Assembly: GCA_009840175.1 (NCBI GenBank)
Contig: VXOI01000228.1
Span: 1-50,571, forward strand
DNA: 50,571 nucleotides
Direction of reading: 5' to 3'
Source: Chloroflexota bacterium
Lineage (GTDB): Bacteria; Chloroflexota; Dehalococcoidia; Lucifugimonadales; UBA3495
The notes under the pieces are model-generated. The model was not told the origin of the DNA. It saw only the letters and a list, made by a program, of their open reading frames with translations, and ran no database searches. Every line of letters starts with the position of its first letter. Position 1 is the first letter of the stretch. Positions 16,740-25,232 of the stretch are shown one piece after another. A program made the translations under genes and the position numbers.

Positions 16740-17858
16740 CTACTTGAACTTGGGGATCACCTTGTCGGTCAGGCAGCGCATGGTGGTCATCACCACCTCG
16801 CGGGGGACTGAGGACGTCCAGTTGACCTCGAACATTATTTCGTCGGTGCTGAAGTCGTCGCGGAGCATCTCGATCTTGTCGCAGACCTCCTCCGGCGTGC
16901 CAAACAAGTTGACCTCCTCGGTGGCTTCGGGGCTGGCGGTGCCAGCGTCGGTGCTGCCGATGGCGATGCGTCCGGCGTAGTAGCGGCGGGCCAGGTTCAT
17001 CAGGTTCTCGGTCTGGCGGTCGGCCTCTTCTTTAGTGTCGGCCACCAGGGTCGGGATGCGGACGACGGTGGTCGGGTCGCCGGGGTGGCCGGCGTCAATC
17101 CACGCCTTGCGGTAGGCTTTCACGTCTTCCTTCAGCACCGCGGAGCCTCGGGGGTTGTGAGGCGAGCTGCCAGCGCCGATGGCGATGCGGTAGCCCTGCT
17201 CGCCCATGGGCACGAAGCTCTCCTGGCTGTCCACTGGCAGCAGCATCGGCGGGTATGGCTTCTGGTACGGCTTCGGGATGGCAAGGTACGACTCGTAGAA
17301 GGCCGGGTAGCTGTAATACTTGCCCTCGAAACCAGAGAAGTGGTCCTCGGTCCAGAGCTGCTTCATGACCTCCAGGTACTCGAAGAACTGTTCCCGGCGG
17401 GAGGCGGAGCCGCGGGTGCGCCCGCCCGCGCCGTAGATGAAGCGTCCCCGGCTCACCTGGTCAACGATGGATACCTGCTCGGCGGTCTGGATGGGGTCTT
17501 CCATCAGCAGATTGTCGAAGCCGTAGCGCTCGTGGGGCAGGGCAGCCGCCGAAAGCGTTTCGCCCTCCTGCCGCATCACCGGGCGGTGGATGGACGAGCC
17601 AATCTTGATGTGCTCGGTGCGCTCGGCGATGACGGCGGCCAGCATCAGCACCTGGGGGTCCATGCTGGCCTGCTTGGAGAAGTGCCCGCCGCCCAGCCAG
17701 ATGTAGTCCCAGCCCATTTCCTCAACGGCGTCAATCTCTTCGTAGTTCTTGATGTAGGCGTCTTCCTCCAGCAGCTTGCCGCCCTGGTAATCCTGGTGCC
17801 ACGGCACCACGTCGCCCTCGTACAGGGCGTTCCAAGTGTTGAACAGTCCGAAATCCAT
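16740..17858 (-). CDS. LLM class flavin-dependent oxidoreductase (paralogue 1)
   Basis: 372 aa luciferase-like TIM-barrel enzyme that would use FMNH2 or F420H2 to oxidise or cleave an organic substrate. Starts MDFGLFNTWNAL. Family signatures are QVSRGRFIYGAGGRTRGS (the G-R-x-x-x-G-x-G-R loop), KPYQKPYPPMLLPV in mid-chain, and the C-terminal LFGTPEEVCDKIEML. Substrate unknown; SAR202-type Chloroflexi carry large families of such enzymes thought to attack recalcitrant organic matter. AAGGAGGGG lies just before the ATG, so translation should be strong. Divergent from the S49 protease gene. Confidence 0.9.
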   Translation of the reverse strand: MDFGLFNTWNALYEGDVVPWHQDYQGGKLLEEDAYIKNYEEIDAVEEMGWDYIWLGGGHFSKQASMDPQVLMLAAVIAERTEHIKIGSSIHRPVMRQEGETLSAAALPHERYGFDNLLMEDPIQTAEQVSIVDQVSRGRFIYGAGGRTRGSASRREQFFEYLEVMKQLWTEDHFSGFEGKYYSYPAFYESYLAIPKPYQKPYPPMLLPVDSQESFVPMGEQGYRIAIGAGSSPHNPRGSAVLKEDVKAYRKAWIDAGHPGDPTTVVRIPTLVADTKEEADRQTENLMNLARRYYAGRIAIGSTDAGTASPEATEEVNLFGTPEEVCDKIEMLRDDFSTDEIMFEVNWTSSVPREVVMTTMRCLTDKVIPKFK

Positions 17859-18109
17859 TTCGCCCCTCCTTCCGTACAGTTATACATAGCTACAATGCGC
17901 CCAATCTAGCACCGGCGGCAAACAGCGTCAACGCAAATCCGTTGAAGCTCGCTTCGCCAGTCATATTTTTGCGATATGTCATGTGCTAGCCTGAATGGCG
18001 GCAACGGCATTGGTAAGCCAATGCGTCAAGCCGGGATTTGCTCCGGGATTCTTGCTCCTGCGCTTTTCGATTCCCGGCGGCAGTAATTGTCTCCACGGGT
18101 GACAGCTTC

Positions 18110-19147
18110 GTGTTCTCCGTCCTGAAAGTTTTCACCAGCCGGTACTTTGTTGCGCCAGCCCTGGCCGGATTGGGCATAGCGGCGGGCGTACTGATATTTC
18201 TCTATGTCTTTCCGGGTACTCCCAAGATAGGCGTCATAGACATTCCCTTCACGGTTATCACGGAGCAGTCTGCTTACGTAATCGGCGAGTACCTCAATTA
18301 TGCCCGCCGCGATGACTCCATCAAGGCGGTAGTCATCAAGCTGGAGAGTCCCGGCGGTGGGGCCGCCGCCAGCGAACGCCTTTACGTTGAGACCAAGAAG
18401 CTGCGGGAAGAGAAGCCCGTGGTGATAGTTATGGACGGACTGGTCGCCAGCGGCGGTTACATGATGTCCATGGGGGCCAGCCATACCGTCGCCCAGACCT
18501 CTTCGATAGTGGGCAACGTGGGTGTCGTGGCCTTCGCGGGGCCTCTGGTTGAGCCCTTCCCCAGCGAAGAAGTAATCGTCAGCGGCCCCTTCAAGTTCGG
18601 AGGCTCCACCAGACGGGAGTGGATCGGGACGGTAGATTTGCTCAAATCGGCCTTCGCCAAAATTGTTATCACCGAGCGGGGAGACAAGCTGATCCTCACA
18701 GAGGATGAGTTGACCCAAGGCCGCATCTACGTGGGCCTGGAAGCGGCGAGGCTGGGACTGGTTGACGAGATCGGGGGCGAAAGCGACGGATTTGAGAAGG
18801 CCGCGGACCTGGCGGGCATCTCCGGCTACGGCCTGGTTGATGTGAACCTGGAGGTACTGAAAAAGTTCGTCCAGGACTTTGAGGAGGTTTTCCCGTCTGA
18901 GGCCGTCAGCGAAAGAGACCTTGCTGACGCGATGGCGCTGTTGTCTACGAACAACGGCGAGGGGATCGCATCCCGGGAGAGTCTTCCCGGCGGGGCCAAC
19001 GAAGAATCGGATATGATCCAGGCGTTACAAGGGCTGATGCTCCACGGCAGGCTGAACACGAACCAGGAAGACCCACCGCCCGATTTCCCCTTGGAACTTA
19101 ACAACCGGCCCCACATCTATTACATGTACGTTGGCAATGCTCGTTAA
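18110..19147 (+). CDS. Membrane S49 serine protease (SppA-like)
   Basis: Signal-peptide-peptidase/S49 ClpP-class fold. An N-terminal transmembrane helix (FVAPALAGLGIAAGVLIFLY) anchors it, then IKAVVIKLESPGGGAAASER, and the nucleophile region DGLVASGGYMMSMGAS holds the Ser of A-S-G-G-Y. The paired lysine expected about 50 residues later would lie in the RREWIGTVD-LLKSAF region. A C-terminal extension after the protease core is low in family similarity. The track ORF begins at TTG 18038; GTG 18110 places a normal short cytoplasmic tail before the helix and is my choice, with moderate certainty. First gene of a membrane cluster: the next ORF overlaps by 11 bases. Confidence 0.82.
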   Translation: MFSVLKVFTSRYFVAPALAGLGIAAGVLIFLYVFPGTPKIGVIDIPFTVITEQSAYVIGEYLNYARRDDSIKAVVIKLESPGGGAAASERLYVETKKLREEKPVVIVMDGLVASGGYMMSMGASHTVAQTSSIVGNVGVVAFAGPLVEPFPSEEVIVSGPFKFGGSTRREWIGTVDLLKSAFAKIVITERGDKLILTEDELTQGRIYVGLEAARLGLVDEIGGESDGFEKAADLAGISGYGLVDVNLEVLKKFVQDFEEVFPSEAVSERDLADAMALLSTNNGEGIASRESLPGGANEESDMIQALQGLMLHGRLNTNQEDPPPDFPLELNNRPHIYYMYVGNAR

Positions 19148-20477
19148 ACTCGCGCTTCTCATTCTGTTGCCGCTGTTTGCCGCCGCTACCTTCGGTGGAG
19201 TGTTCCTGTACTTTTACCAGGGCGGTTACGACGCGCCGGCCGCGGTGGATATTCCCTATCACGAGATTCCGTCCCGCAGCGCGGCTTCTGGAAAGGTCGC
19301 AGACTCTCCGGGCAGGCAGGAACGCCATGGACTGCTGCTGGTGGACGCCCAGCACGTAAATTCCTTCGGGGAAAACGAGATTATCAGCCTCAGCTCCAGG
19401 GTCGCCAGCAGGGGTTACGACGTGGAGTTCGTTGGCGACTTTTCCGCCATCGAAGACCCCGAGCAGATTTCACCGCGACTGCAACAGTTGGCGGCCAAGC
19501 TGCGGCGCGCCGACAGTTTCGCGGTGATACTGCCGCAGACGCCCTTCTCGGATGCGGAAGCTAGGCTGGTGGAACGGTTCGTGGCTAAGGGCGGAAAGCT
19601 GCTGCTGGTCTCGGACCCTTCCAGGCCGCAGCAGATAAACACCCTGGCCGAGCGGTTCGGGCTGGACTTCCAACCTGACTACCTCTACAACACCGTGGAA
19701 AATGATCTCAACTTCCGCCATATAGTGGTCAGTGACTTCCAGCCCGACAGGCTCACCTCGGGTCTGGACTCAGTTACCCTCTACATGGCCGGATCAATCC
19801 GGTCGCCGGGTCCCGGTCTGGCCTACATAGACGCCAACACCAAGTCCTCGCTGCTGGAATCCGCCGGGGATCTTTCCCCCATTGCCTGGGGCGACAGCCG
19901 CAACGTGCTGGCGGTGGCCGACCTGAGCTTCATGGTGCCGCCGCAGGACTCCCTGCTGGACAACGACCGGCTGGTGTCCAACATCGCGGACTACCTTACC
20001 GAAAGCGAACGGCAGCTCGATCTGGCCGACTTTCCCTACTTCTACCAGACCGGCGCGGACGGCAGCGTAGACATACTGATCGGCCGGCAGTCCCTTCTGG
20101 GAGCTGGTTTGCAGATGAAGAACGGCCTGGCAGCTTATCGCGTATCTGCCCAGGTCAGCGCTGTGGAGGACGTAAGCCGCGATACGGTATTCCTGGGGCT
20201 GTATGAAGATGCCGTCCAGGTCGGCCAGTACCTGCAAGCCGCCGGGGTGCGAGTTGACGATACCCTGGGGACTCCCTTCACTCCCGATCTGGACCCAACC
20301 GGGGCAGGGATCATTGTCCTGGACCGCGGTCAGGATGGACGCCATGTGCTGATTGTCCTGGCGGATACGGAGGAGACCCTGACCGATACCGTAGCCAGCT
20401 TGATTAACGGTGGCTACAGGCATGACCTCGTTAGCGATTTCGTGGGGGTGCACAAGTTTGTGGGAGTGGTCGAATAG
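19137..20477 (+). CDS. Membrane-anchored GATase-like protein (DUF4350-like)
   Basis: 446 aa. A single N-terminal helix (LVKLALLILLPLFAAATFGGV) followed by a large exported region. The core (GLLLVDAQHVNSFGENEI, AVILPQTPFSDAEARLVERF, GGKLLLVSDPSR) follows the DUF4350/glutamine-amidotransferase-like pattern, in which a beta-alpha fold ends with a strand-loop DPSR or DP segment; catalytic Cys-His-Glu are not apparent, so it is probably non-enzymatic binding. Overlaps the protease gene by 11 bases at ATG 19137, so the two are translationally coupled and probably work together at the outer face of the membrane. Function unknown. Confidence 0.68.
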   Translation: MLVKLALLILLPLFAAATFGGVFLYFYQGGYDAPAAVDIPYHEIPSRSAASGKVADSPGRQERHGLLLVDAQHVNSFGENEIISLSSRVASRGYDVEFVGDFSAIEDPEQISPRLQQLAAKLRRADSFAVILPQTPFSDAEARLVERFVAKGGKLLLVSDPSRPQQINTLAERFGLDFQPDYLYNTVENDLNFRHIVVSDFQPDRLTSGLDSVTLYMAGSIRSPGPGLAYIDANTKSSLLESAGDLSPIAWGDSRNVLAVADLSFMVPPQDSLLDNDRLVSNIADYLTESERQLDLADFPYFYQTGADGSVDILIGRQSLLGAGLQMKNGLAAYRVSAQVSAVEDVSRDTVFLGLYEDAVQVGQYLQAAGVRVDDTLGTPFTPDLDPTGAGIIVLDRGQDGRHVLIVLADTEETLTDTVASLINGGYRHDLVSDFVGVHKFVGVVE

Positions 20478-20480
20478 GTT

Positions 20481-21101
20481 ATGAAGGCGCGATCCGGCTC
20501 CATTCTCTTCCTGCCAGCGGCGTTGCTGCTGCTGGCCCTGCTCATTGCTTGCCGACAGGCGGACGCGACGCCAACACCGGAACCGGCCGCGACGGTTGCT
20601 CCGGCAGTGCAGGCCGCCGAGCCACTGACGCCTGGCGAGCGGGAAGCAGTTGACGAGTTTGCCAAACAGCAGCAGAGCATCAATGAACAACGGGAGAACT
20701 TCTACACGGAGTTTGAGGACTGGCGGGCCGGGCTGACCGAGTGCCATCCCAGCGCGGCCCAGGAAGCGCTACAGGAATTCGCCGCATCCTTCAAGGACGT
20801 GACCAGGCAGGCCAGAGACCTCCCTCGGACAACCGGCACCAAGGAACTGGCCGCCATGCTGATCCCGTCCGTTGAGGCGGAGGAGGCGGCCTACCGTCAA
20901 CTGCGCGACCGCTGGCAGCCCAACAACGCGTCGCTCTTCGAGGCGGTTGAGCTGCGCCGCTCCGGGGCCGCCCACGCCCGGAAGAATGCGGAAGACCGAT
21001 CCCTGGAGTTGCAGGAAGAGTTCGAGAAAGGCCCCACCGCCAAAGAAGTGGAGGAAATGGAGGAGTTTTCCGAGGCCTTCGAGGACATCGAGGACGCCTG
21101 A
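20481..21101 (+). CDS. Lipoprotein, N-terminal piece of the interrupted gene
   Basis: 206 aa. A lipoprotein signal is present: basic start, hydrophobic helix, then LLIAC, with Cys near residue 24 as the lipid-attachment site. A Thr/Pro-rich tether (TPTPEPAATVAP) follows, then a helical domain with EDWRAGLTECHPS, DVTRQARDLP and RDRWQPNNASLFEAV. Ends at TGA in an acidic stretch (EEMEEFSEAFEDIEDA). As an exported lipid-anchored helical domain it could be functional by itself even if the rest is lost. Confidence 0.7.
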   Translation: MKARSGSILFLPAALLLLALLIACRQADATPTPEPAATVAPAVQAAEPLTPGEREAVDEFAKQQQSINEQRENFYTEFEDWRAGLTECHPSAAQEALQEFAASFKDVTRQARDLPRTTGTKELAAMLIPSVEAEEAAYRQLRDRWQPNNASLFEAVELRRSGAAHARKNAEDRSLELQEEFEKGPTAKEVEEMEEFSEAFEDIEDA

Positions 21102-21146
21102 GATGACTTCCATGATGCCTACACCGCCCTTCGACAAAGGGAAGCG

Positions 21147-21584
21147 ATGCTTGAGACAGCCGACCTCATCGCCGGGTACGATTCCCTGGCGATGCAACTG
21201 GGCGGCATCATCGAAATCATAGACGGACTGGAACCGACGGACGACACCGAGGACTTCATTGAGACGCTTCGGGAGGCCGCAATAATCGAACTGGGTGCGT
21301 TGGAAGACCTGTCAAAAGCCCTGTCGCTGGCTTCCGCCTCTCCTCCATCCGGCGAGGGCGCCGAAATTGAGAAGCCGGAGGAGACCGGCCTTGATCAAAC
21401 TCCCCCGCCTCCGTCTGACAACGGGGAGCTGCCGCCCGCCCAAGCCGGGGGCGAGATTGACTTGGGCGCCTTCCAAAACGCGCTTGACGCCGCCTTTACC
21501 GAAAGCGAAACGACCCTGGACAAAGTCAACCAGGCACTAACGACAATATGTTCCCACAAGGCGTCCCAATACCTGGAATACTAA
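21147..21584 (+). pseudogene. Middle piece of the interrupted lipoprotein gene
   Basis: 145-aa open segment in the same frame (starts at an internal ATG, MLETADLIAGYDSLAMQLGG). It contains a Pro/Glu-rich linker (QTPPPPSDNGELPP) between helical parts and ends at TAA 21582. There is no convincing ribosome site at the internal ATG. It would be translated only by re-initiation or readthrough. Confidence 0.5.
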
Positions 21585-21614
21585 AATCACTTTAACCCCG
21601 CTTACCTCAAGCTG

Positions 21615-21959
21615 GTGGCGCGGTGGGATGCCTTCCACGACGGTTATGACGAGTGGCAGAAGACAGACGGGGGGTGCGACCGGGCGGAAACGCTGGAGGA
21701 GCTTGGCGGTTTCAGCCAGGATATGGCAGACCTGGGGCGCCAAGTGCGGGCGATGCCTCAGTCCGGTTTCCTGCTGCCTGTCTACACCCTGCTGGCGGAA
21801 GCCGCAGAGCGGGAGGAAAAGGCCATGCGCGCCCTGTATAACTCATGGAGGCCCTTCACCGTTGACGCCTTCATAGCGGTGGATGAAGAGCGGGCCAATG
21901 CCGCCCGGCTGCGCCGACAGGCGAACATCGGCCTCCAGGAACTACACGACCGCCAGTAG
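21615..21959 (+). pseudogene. C-terminal piece of the interrupted lipoprotein gene
   Basis: 114 aa open segment in the same frame. FHDGYDEWQKTDGGCDRAET, DLGRQVRAMP and YNSWRPFTVDAFIAVDEE align with the first-piece domain, including shared Trp, Cys, Arg-x-(L/M)-P and W-x-P positions. The real upstream extension runs to just after the TAA at 21584. Confidence 0.5.
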
Positions 21960-22035
21960 GGGCTTCGGGCCGGTTGGGACGCATCAGCCAGACGCCGCCA
22001 CCAACCCCGACGGCGAAACTGGCGGCCGGCGAGAG

Positions 22036-22869
22036 TCAGGGAGACGGTTCCTGAGGGGGCGCGCTCCGGCCCCACAGTTCATGGAAGTGGTTGAGCGGCC
22101 CGTGGCCGCGGCCCACCGGGAAGCTGGCTCGCATGGCGGCGGTCACAAAGTCCTTGGCCTGCTGTACCGCCACGGGCAGGGCAAGACCTCGGGCCAACCC
22201 GGCGGCGATGGCCGACGCCAGGGTGCAGCCCGTGCCGTGGTTGTTGGGAGTATCAATACGCTCCGACGTGAAGGTGAGGAAGTTCGAGCCGTCGTACAGC
22301 ACATCGGTGGCTGGCCCCTCCATCCGCCCTCCCTTTACCACCGCGTTCCGCGCGCCCAGTTCTTCGACCAGCGCTTTCGCCGCGTTCTTCAGGTCGTCTT
22401 GGGTGTTGATCTCCAGCCCGGTCAGCAGGCTGGCCTCGCAGGTGTTGGGGGTAACCACGGTTGCCCTGGGGAAGAGGGCCGACCTCATGGCCTCCAGCGC
22501 GTCGTCATCGAACAGCCTCGTCCCCGCCCTGTTGACCAGCACCGGGTCAATCACCACCGCGGCGACAGCGTGAAATTCCAGCCTCTGGGCCACGCACCGG
22601 ATGACGTCCGCGCCGGGCAGCATTCCGGTCTTGACGGCATCCGCGCCGATGTCGGCCATGATGGCGTCTATCTGGGCTTCGACCATCGCCGGGGGAATGG
22701 GCAGGGCGGCATCCACGCCCACCGTGTTCTGGGCGGTGACGGTGGTGATGGCGCAGGTTCCGAAAACGCCAAGAGCGCCGAAGGTCTTGAGGTCGGCCTG
22801 TATGCCCGCGCCGGCCCCTGAATCCGATCCGGCGATGCTCATAACGCGCGGTACCCGTGTCGGTGTCAT
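22036..22869 (-). CDS. thiD: Hydroxymethylpyrimidine/phosphomethylpyrimidine kinase
   Basis: Thiamine-pathway kinase that phosphorylates HMP and HMP-P. Ribokinase fold with [18 protein letters not shown] at the N-terminus (substrate loop), [39 protein letters not shown], and the anion-hole/catalytic segment [18 protein letters not shown] with the catalytic Asp replaced in context: the usual GTGDT/GTGCT appears as GTGCT, which is the ThiD form. The track ORF starts at 22905; the ATG at 22869 ([10 protein letters not shown]) follows GGACGGGAG and gives 277 aa. No other thiamine gene is nearby. Confidence 0.93.
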   Translation of the reverse strand: MTPTRVPRVMSIAGSDSGAGAGIQADLKTFGALGVFGTCAITTVTAQNTVGVDAALPIPPAMVEAQIDAIMADIGADAVKTGMLPGADVIRCVAQRLEFHAVAAVVIDPVLVNRAGTRLFDDDALEAMRSALFPRATVVTPNTCEASLLTGLEINTQDDLKNAAKALVEELGARNAVVKGGRMEGPATDVLYDGSNFLTFTSERIDTPNNHGTGCTLASAIAAGLARGLALPVAVQQAKDFVTAAMRASFPVGRGHGPLNHFHELWGRSAPPQEPSP

Positions 22870-22936
22870 CGGCTCCCGTCCTGCTCGGCGAGAAGTTTTG
22901 ACCATCTTATCATGCTGATTTTTCCGTCCTGGCCAA

Positions 22937-22967
22937 CCCGTCCTTCGACAAGCTCAGGACTAACGGT
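22937..22967. repeat. CCTTCGACAAGCTCAGG palindromic repeat
   Basis: CCGTCCTTCGACAAGCTCAG continues to GACTAACGG. The arms CCGT(C)CT and AG(G)ACTAACGG pair partly. Same dispersed family as 6436-6460, 6493-6537 and 27981-28005. It lies between divergent thiD and the alpha/beta hydrolase. Confidence 0.65.
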
Positions 22968-23075
22968 TCGATCAGTTTAGCGATTTTGCAGTCGAACGCA
23001 TCCCATAGGTGAATTATTGACACCCGGCAAGCCGTTGCCTACCATCGCCTGCAATCACAGACGGGCTAGGGAGGG

Positions 23076-23954
23076 ATGATGACTGATTTCAAGACCGGCT
23101 CGGTGCAAGCCAACGGCATCAATTTCCATTACCTGGAGATGGGCGAGGGGCCGCTGGCGCTGTGCCTGCACGGGTTCCCTGACCACGCCTATTCCTTCCG
23201 CCACCTGCTGCCCGACCTGGCCGAAGCGGGCTTCCGCGCCGTCGCGCCGTTCATGCGCGGTTACGCCCCCACCGAAGCGCCGCAGGACGGCAACTACCGG
23301 GCCGTCATGCTGGCCCGCGACACTGTCGCCCTGGTTGACGCCCTCGGCGATGGGCAAGCCTATCTCATCGGCAACGACTGGGGCGCAGGGGCGGTTATCG
23401 GCGCTTCCGTGCTCGCGCCGGAGAAGGTGCGGAAGCTGGTCATCATCGCCTCGGGCCGCGTTGACGAAGAACTGGCGATGGACTACTGGTATCTGCGGGG
23501 CACGTGGCACTTCTACTTCTTCCAGATGCCCTTCGCCGAGAGGGCGGTGGCGCACAACGACTATGCCTACGTGGAGCAGTGGTGGCGCGACGCCTCGCCG
23601 GAGTGGGACATACCGGACTATGCCCTGGAAAGCATCAGGGAGACCTTCCGCAAGCCGGGAGTGGTCGAGGCCGCGCTGGGCTATTACCGGGCGCGGTTCG
23701 GCCCGGCGCCGCAGGACACGGAGGCGCTGAGGGATGAAGAACGCATCAACGCCGGTCCGGTCACGGTTCCCACGCTGGCCCTGCACGGCACCCGCGACCG
23801 CCCCAAGCGGCTGGAGTCCTTCGAGAGCGAGCACATGGACGCCTATTTCACCGGCGGGCTGGATAAGGTGCTCATACCCGGCACCGGCCACTTCATGCAC
23901 CAAGAGAGGCCGGAGGAAATCAACCCCAGGATCGTGGAGTTCCTGACCGGGTAG
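23076..23954 (+). CDS. Alpha/beta hydrolase, epoxide-hydrolase-like
   Basis: 292 aa. Oxyanion motif LHGFPDHAYSFRH, nucleophile elbow LIGNDWGAGAVIG with Asp as the nucleophile (the epoxide hydrolase and haloalkane dehalogenase form rather than Ser), and the His in GTGHFMHQERPEEI. A cap domain (about residues 135-225) has Tyr residues that in epoxide hydrolases protonate the epoxide (YWYLRGTWHFYF). Probably opens epoxides to diols, fitting products of neighbouring flavin monooxygenase-like enzymes; dehalogenase activity is less likely because the halide Trp pair is not clear. AGGGAGGG precedes tandem ATGs at 23076 and 23079. Confidence 0.86.
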   Translation: MMTDFKTGSVQANGINFHYLEMGEGPLALCLHGFPDHAYSFRHLLPDLAEAGFRAVAPFMRGYAPTEAPQDGNYRAVMLARDTVALVDALGDGQAYLIGNDWGAGAVIGASVLAPEKVRKLVIIASGRVDEELAMDYWYLRGTWHFYFFQMPFAERAVAHNDYAYVEQWWRDASPEWDIPDYALESIRETFRKPGVVEAALGYYRARFGPAPQDTEALRDEERINAGPVTVPTLALHGTRDRPKRLESFESEHMDAYFTGGLDKVLIPGTGHFMHQERPEEINPRIVEFLTG

Positions 23955-23967
23955 GGGCGGATAGGGG

Positions 23968-24081
23968 ACGATTGCGAAGCCACTTCTTGTCACCCTGAGC
24001 GTAGCGAAGGGTCTCTGCGCTGAGAATAGGATTCTTCGCTTCGCTCAGAATGACAGTTAGCAACGGCGACTTTGCAATCGT
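23968..24081. mobile_element. MITE-like repeat with imperfect 12-bp inverted ends
   Basis: 114 bases bounded by ACGATTGCGAAG and CTTTGCAATCGT (one mismatch). Inside is CACCCTGAGCGTAGCGAAGG and TTCTTCGCTTCGCTCAGAAT, the same core as the element at 31974-32098. No clear target duplication is visible. It lies between convergent genes. Confidence 0.6.
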
Positions 24082-24116
24082 GCTGATGGCTTACAGCAGA
24101 CTCATTGACTCTGCCG

Positions 24117-25181
24117 CTACCAGGACTTGACTACCGGGAGCACTTCTTCGGCGAAGAGCTTCAGGCTGCGCTCGGCTATTTCGAGGGGAATGCCGCCGAA
24201 GCGGAAGGATACGTTCCACTCGAAGTCGCCGAGCAGTTCCCGGCGTTCCTCCAGCCCGCGCAGGATTTTGTCGGGGGTACCCCAGCTTGCCGCCTTCATA
24301 AAGCCCTCGACTGCGCCCTCCAAGCCGGTTGAGCGGGCTATTTCGGCCTTCTGCTGATAGGCGTTATAGCCTTTCACCCCGGCGAAGTGGTCGCTGAGGA
24401 ACTCGTAATGGTAGAAGTTGCTCTCGACAAACTTGCCCTGGTACTGGCGCGCCTCTTCCTCGGTCTGCTCCAGGTCTGAGCCGCAGACGACGAACTCGGT
24501 GAGCATCAGGGAGGGCGGCTCGGTGCCGTGAAATTCGCGGTGCAATGCCCGCCCGCGCTCGATGCCCGGCATACGCATTTCCCAGGGGCGGTCGGCGAAC
24601 ATAACTATGTGCGCGCCCAGCTTTGCCGCCGAGAGGACTGACTCGTCGCTGGCGGCAACGGCGTAGATGCGGCCGTCGAAGGAGTGCTGCGGCCGGGGGC
24701 GGATTTCGATGCGGGGCTGCTGGTAGTAGGGGCCGTCGCCTTCGATGAAGCCGGTCTTGAGGGCTTCGACTATCATGGGGGCCGCCTCGTCGAAGCGGTC
24801 GCGGGATTCGTCCATGCTGATACCGAAGGCTTCGAACTCGCGCCGGGCCAGTCCGCGCCCGAACCCCAGACGGAGCCGTCCGCCGCTGAGCATATCGAGA
24901 ACTGCGGCGTTTTCGGCCACCCGAAGCGGGTTGTGCCAGGGTAGGATGACGGCTGCCGTCCCCACATCAATGTTGGGATGCTTGGCCGCGATGTGGGTCA
25001 TCAGTTGCAGGTTGTCCGGCACGAAGGAATAGTCGTTGAAGTGGTGCTCAGCCGACCAGACGCTGTCGAATCCGTACTCAGCAGCCATTTCCACGAGGCG
25101 CAGTTCCTCGCCCCACATCTGGGCGTCCGAGCCTTCCTCCCAGCCGTAGCTGGTCATTACCAACATCAGTCCGACATCCAT
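24117..25181 (-). CDS. LLM class flavin-dependent oxidoreductase (paralogue 2)
   Basis: 354 aa luciferase-like enzyme. MDVGLMLVMTSYGWEEG begins the barrel, and WSAEHHFNDYSFVPDNLQ carries the conserved E-H-H-F motif seen in bacterial luciferases and alkanal-type monooxygenases. SGGRLRLGFGRGLARREFEA and DESRDRFDEA follow. Likely binds FMN or F420; substrate unknown. AAGGAGC precedes the ATG. It lies directly downstream of, and co-directional with, the unusual SDR gene (51 bases apart), so the two may act in one pathway. Confidence 0.9.
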   Translation of the reverse strand: MDVGLMLVMTSYGWEEGSDAQMWGEELRLVEMAAEYGFDSVWSAEHHFNDYSFVPDNLQLMTHIAAKHPNIDVGTAAVILPWHNPLRVAENAAVLDMLSGGRLRLGFGRGLARREFEAFGISMDESRDRFDEAAPMIVEALKTGFIEGDGPYYQQPRIEIRPRPQHSFDGRIYAVAASDESVLSAAKLGAHIVMFADRPWEMRMPGIERGRALHREFHGTEPPSLMLTEFVVCGSDLEQTEEEARQYQGKFVESNFYHYEFLSDHFAGVKGYNAYQQKAEIARSTGLEGAVEGFMKAASWGTPDKILRGLEERRELLGDFEWNVSFRFGGIPLEIAERSLKLFAEEVLPVVKSW

Positions 25182-25232
25182 GTATATGCTCCTTACGATT
25201 TTGCAGGTTACTCGCTCTTCTCAGGCGGGAGG

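Larger units (their letters stand above)
20481..21959 (+). pseudogene. Lipoprotein gene interrupted by two in-frame stops (TGA, TAA)
   Basis: One reading frame spans 493 codons and is cut by TGA at 21099-21101 and TAA at 21582-21584. Coding character continues in the same frame across both: after the TGA comes DDFHDAYTALRQREAM, and after the TAA comes NHFNPAYLKLVARWDAFH. The N-terminal and C-terminal pieces are homologous about 110-aa helical domains (see findings). The simplest reading is a recently inactivated gene or two sequence errors; two different stop codons argue against a single recoding event. It follows the GATase-like gene by three bases and would be the third gene of the membrane cluster. 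Confidence 0.65.

Noticed and set aside
21099-21101. Selenocysteine readthrough of the first stop in the lipoprotein frame
   Set aside because: The second interruption is TAA and there is no Cys-like conserved site at the TGA (flanked by acidic residues), so recoding is less likely than mutation or error.
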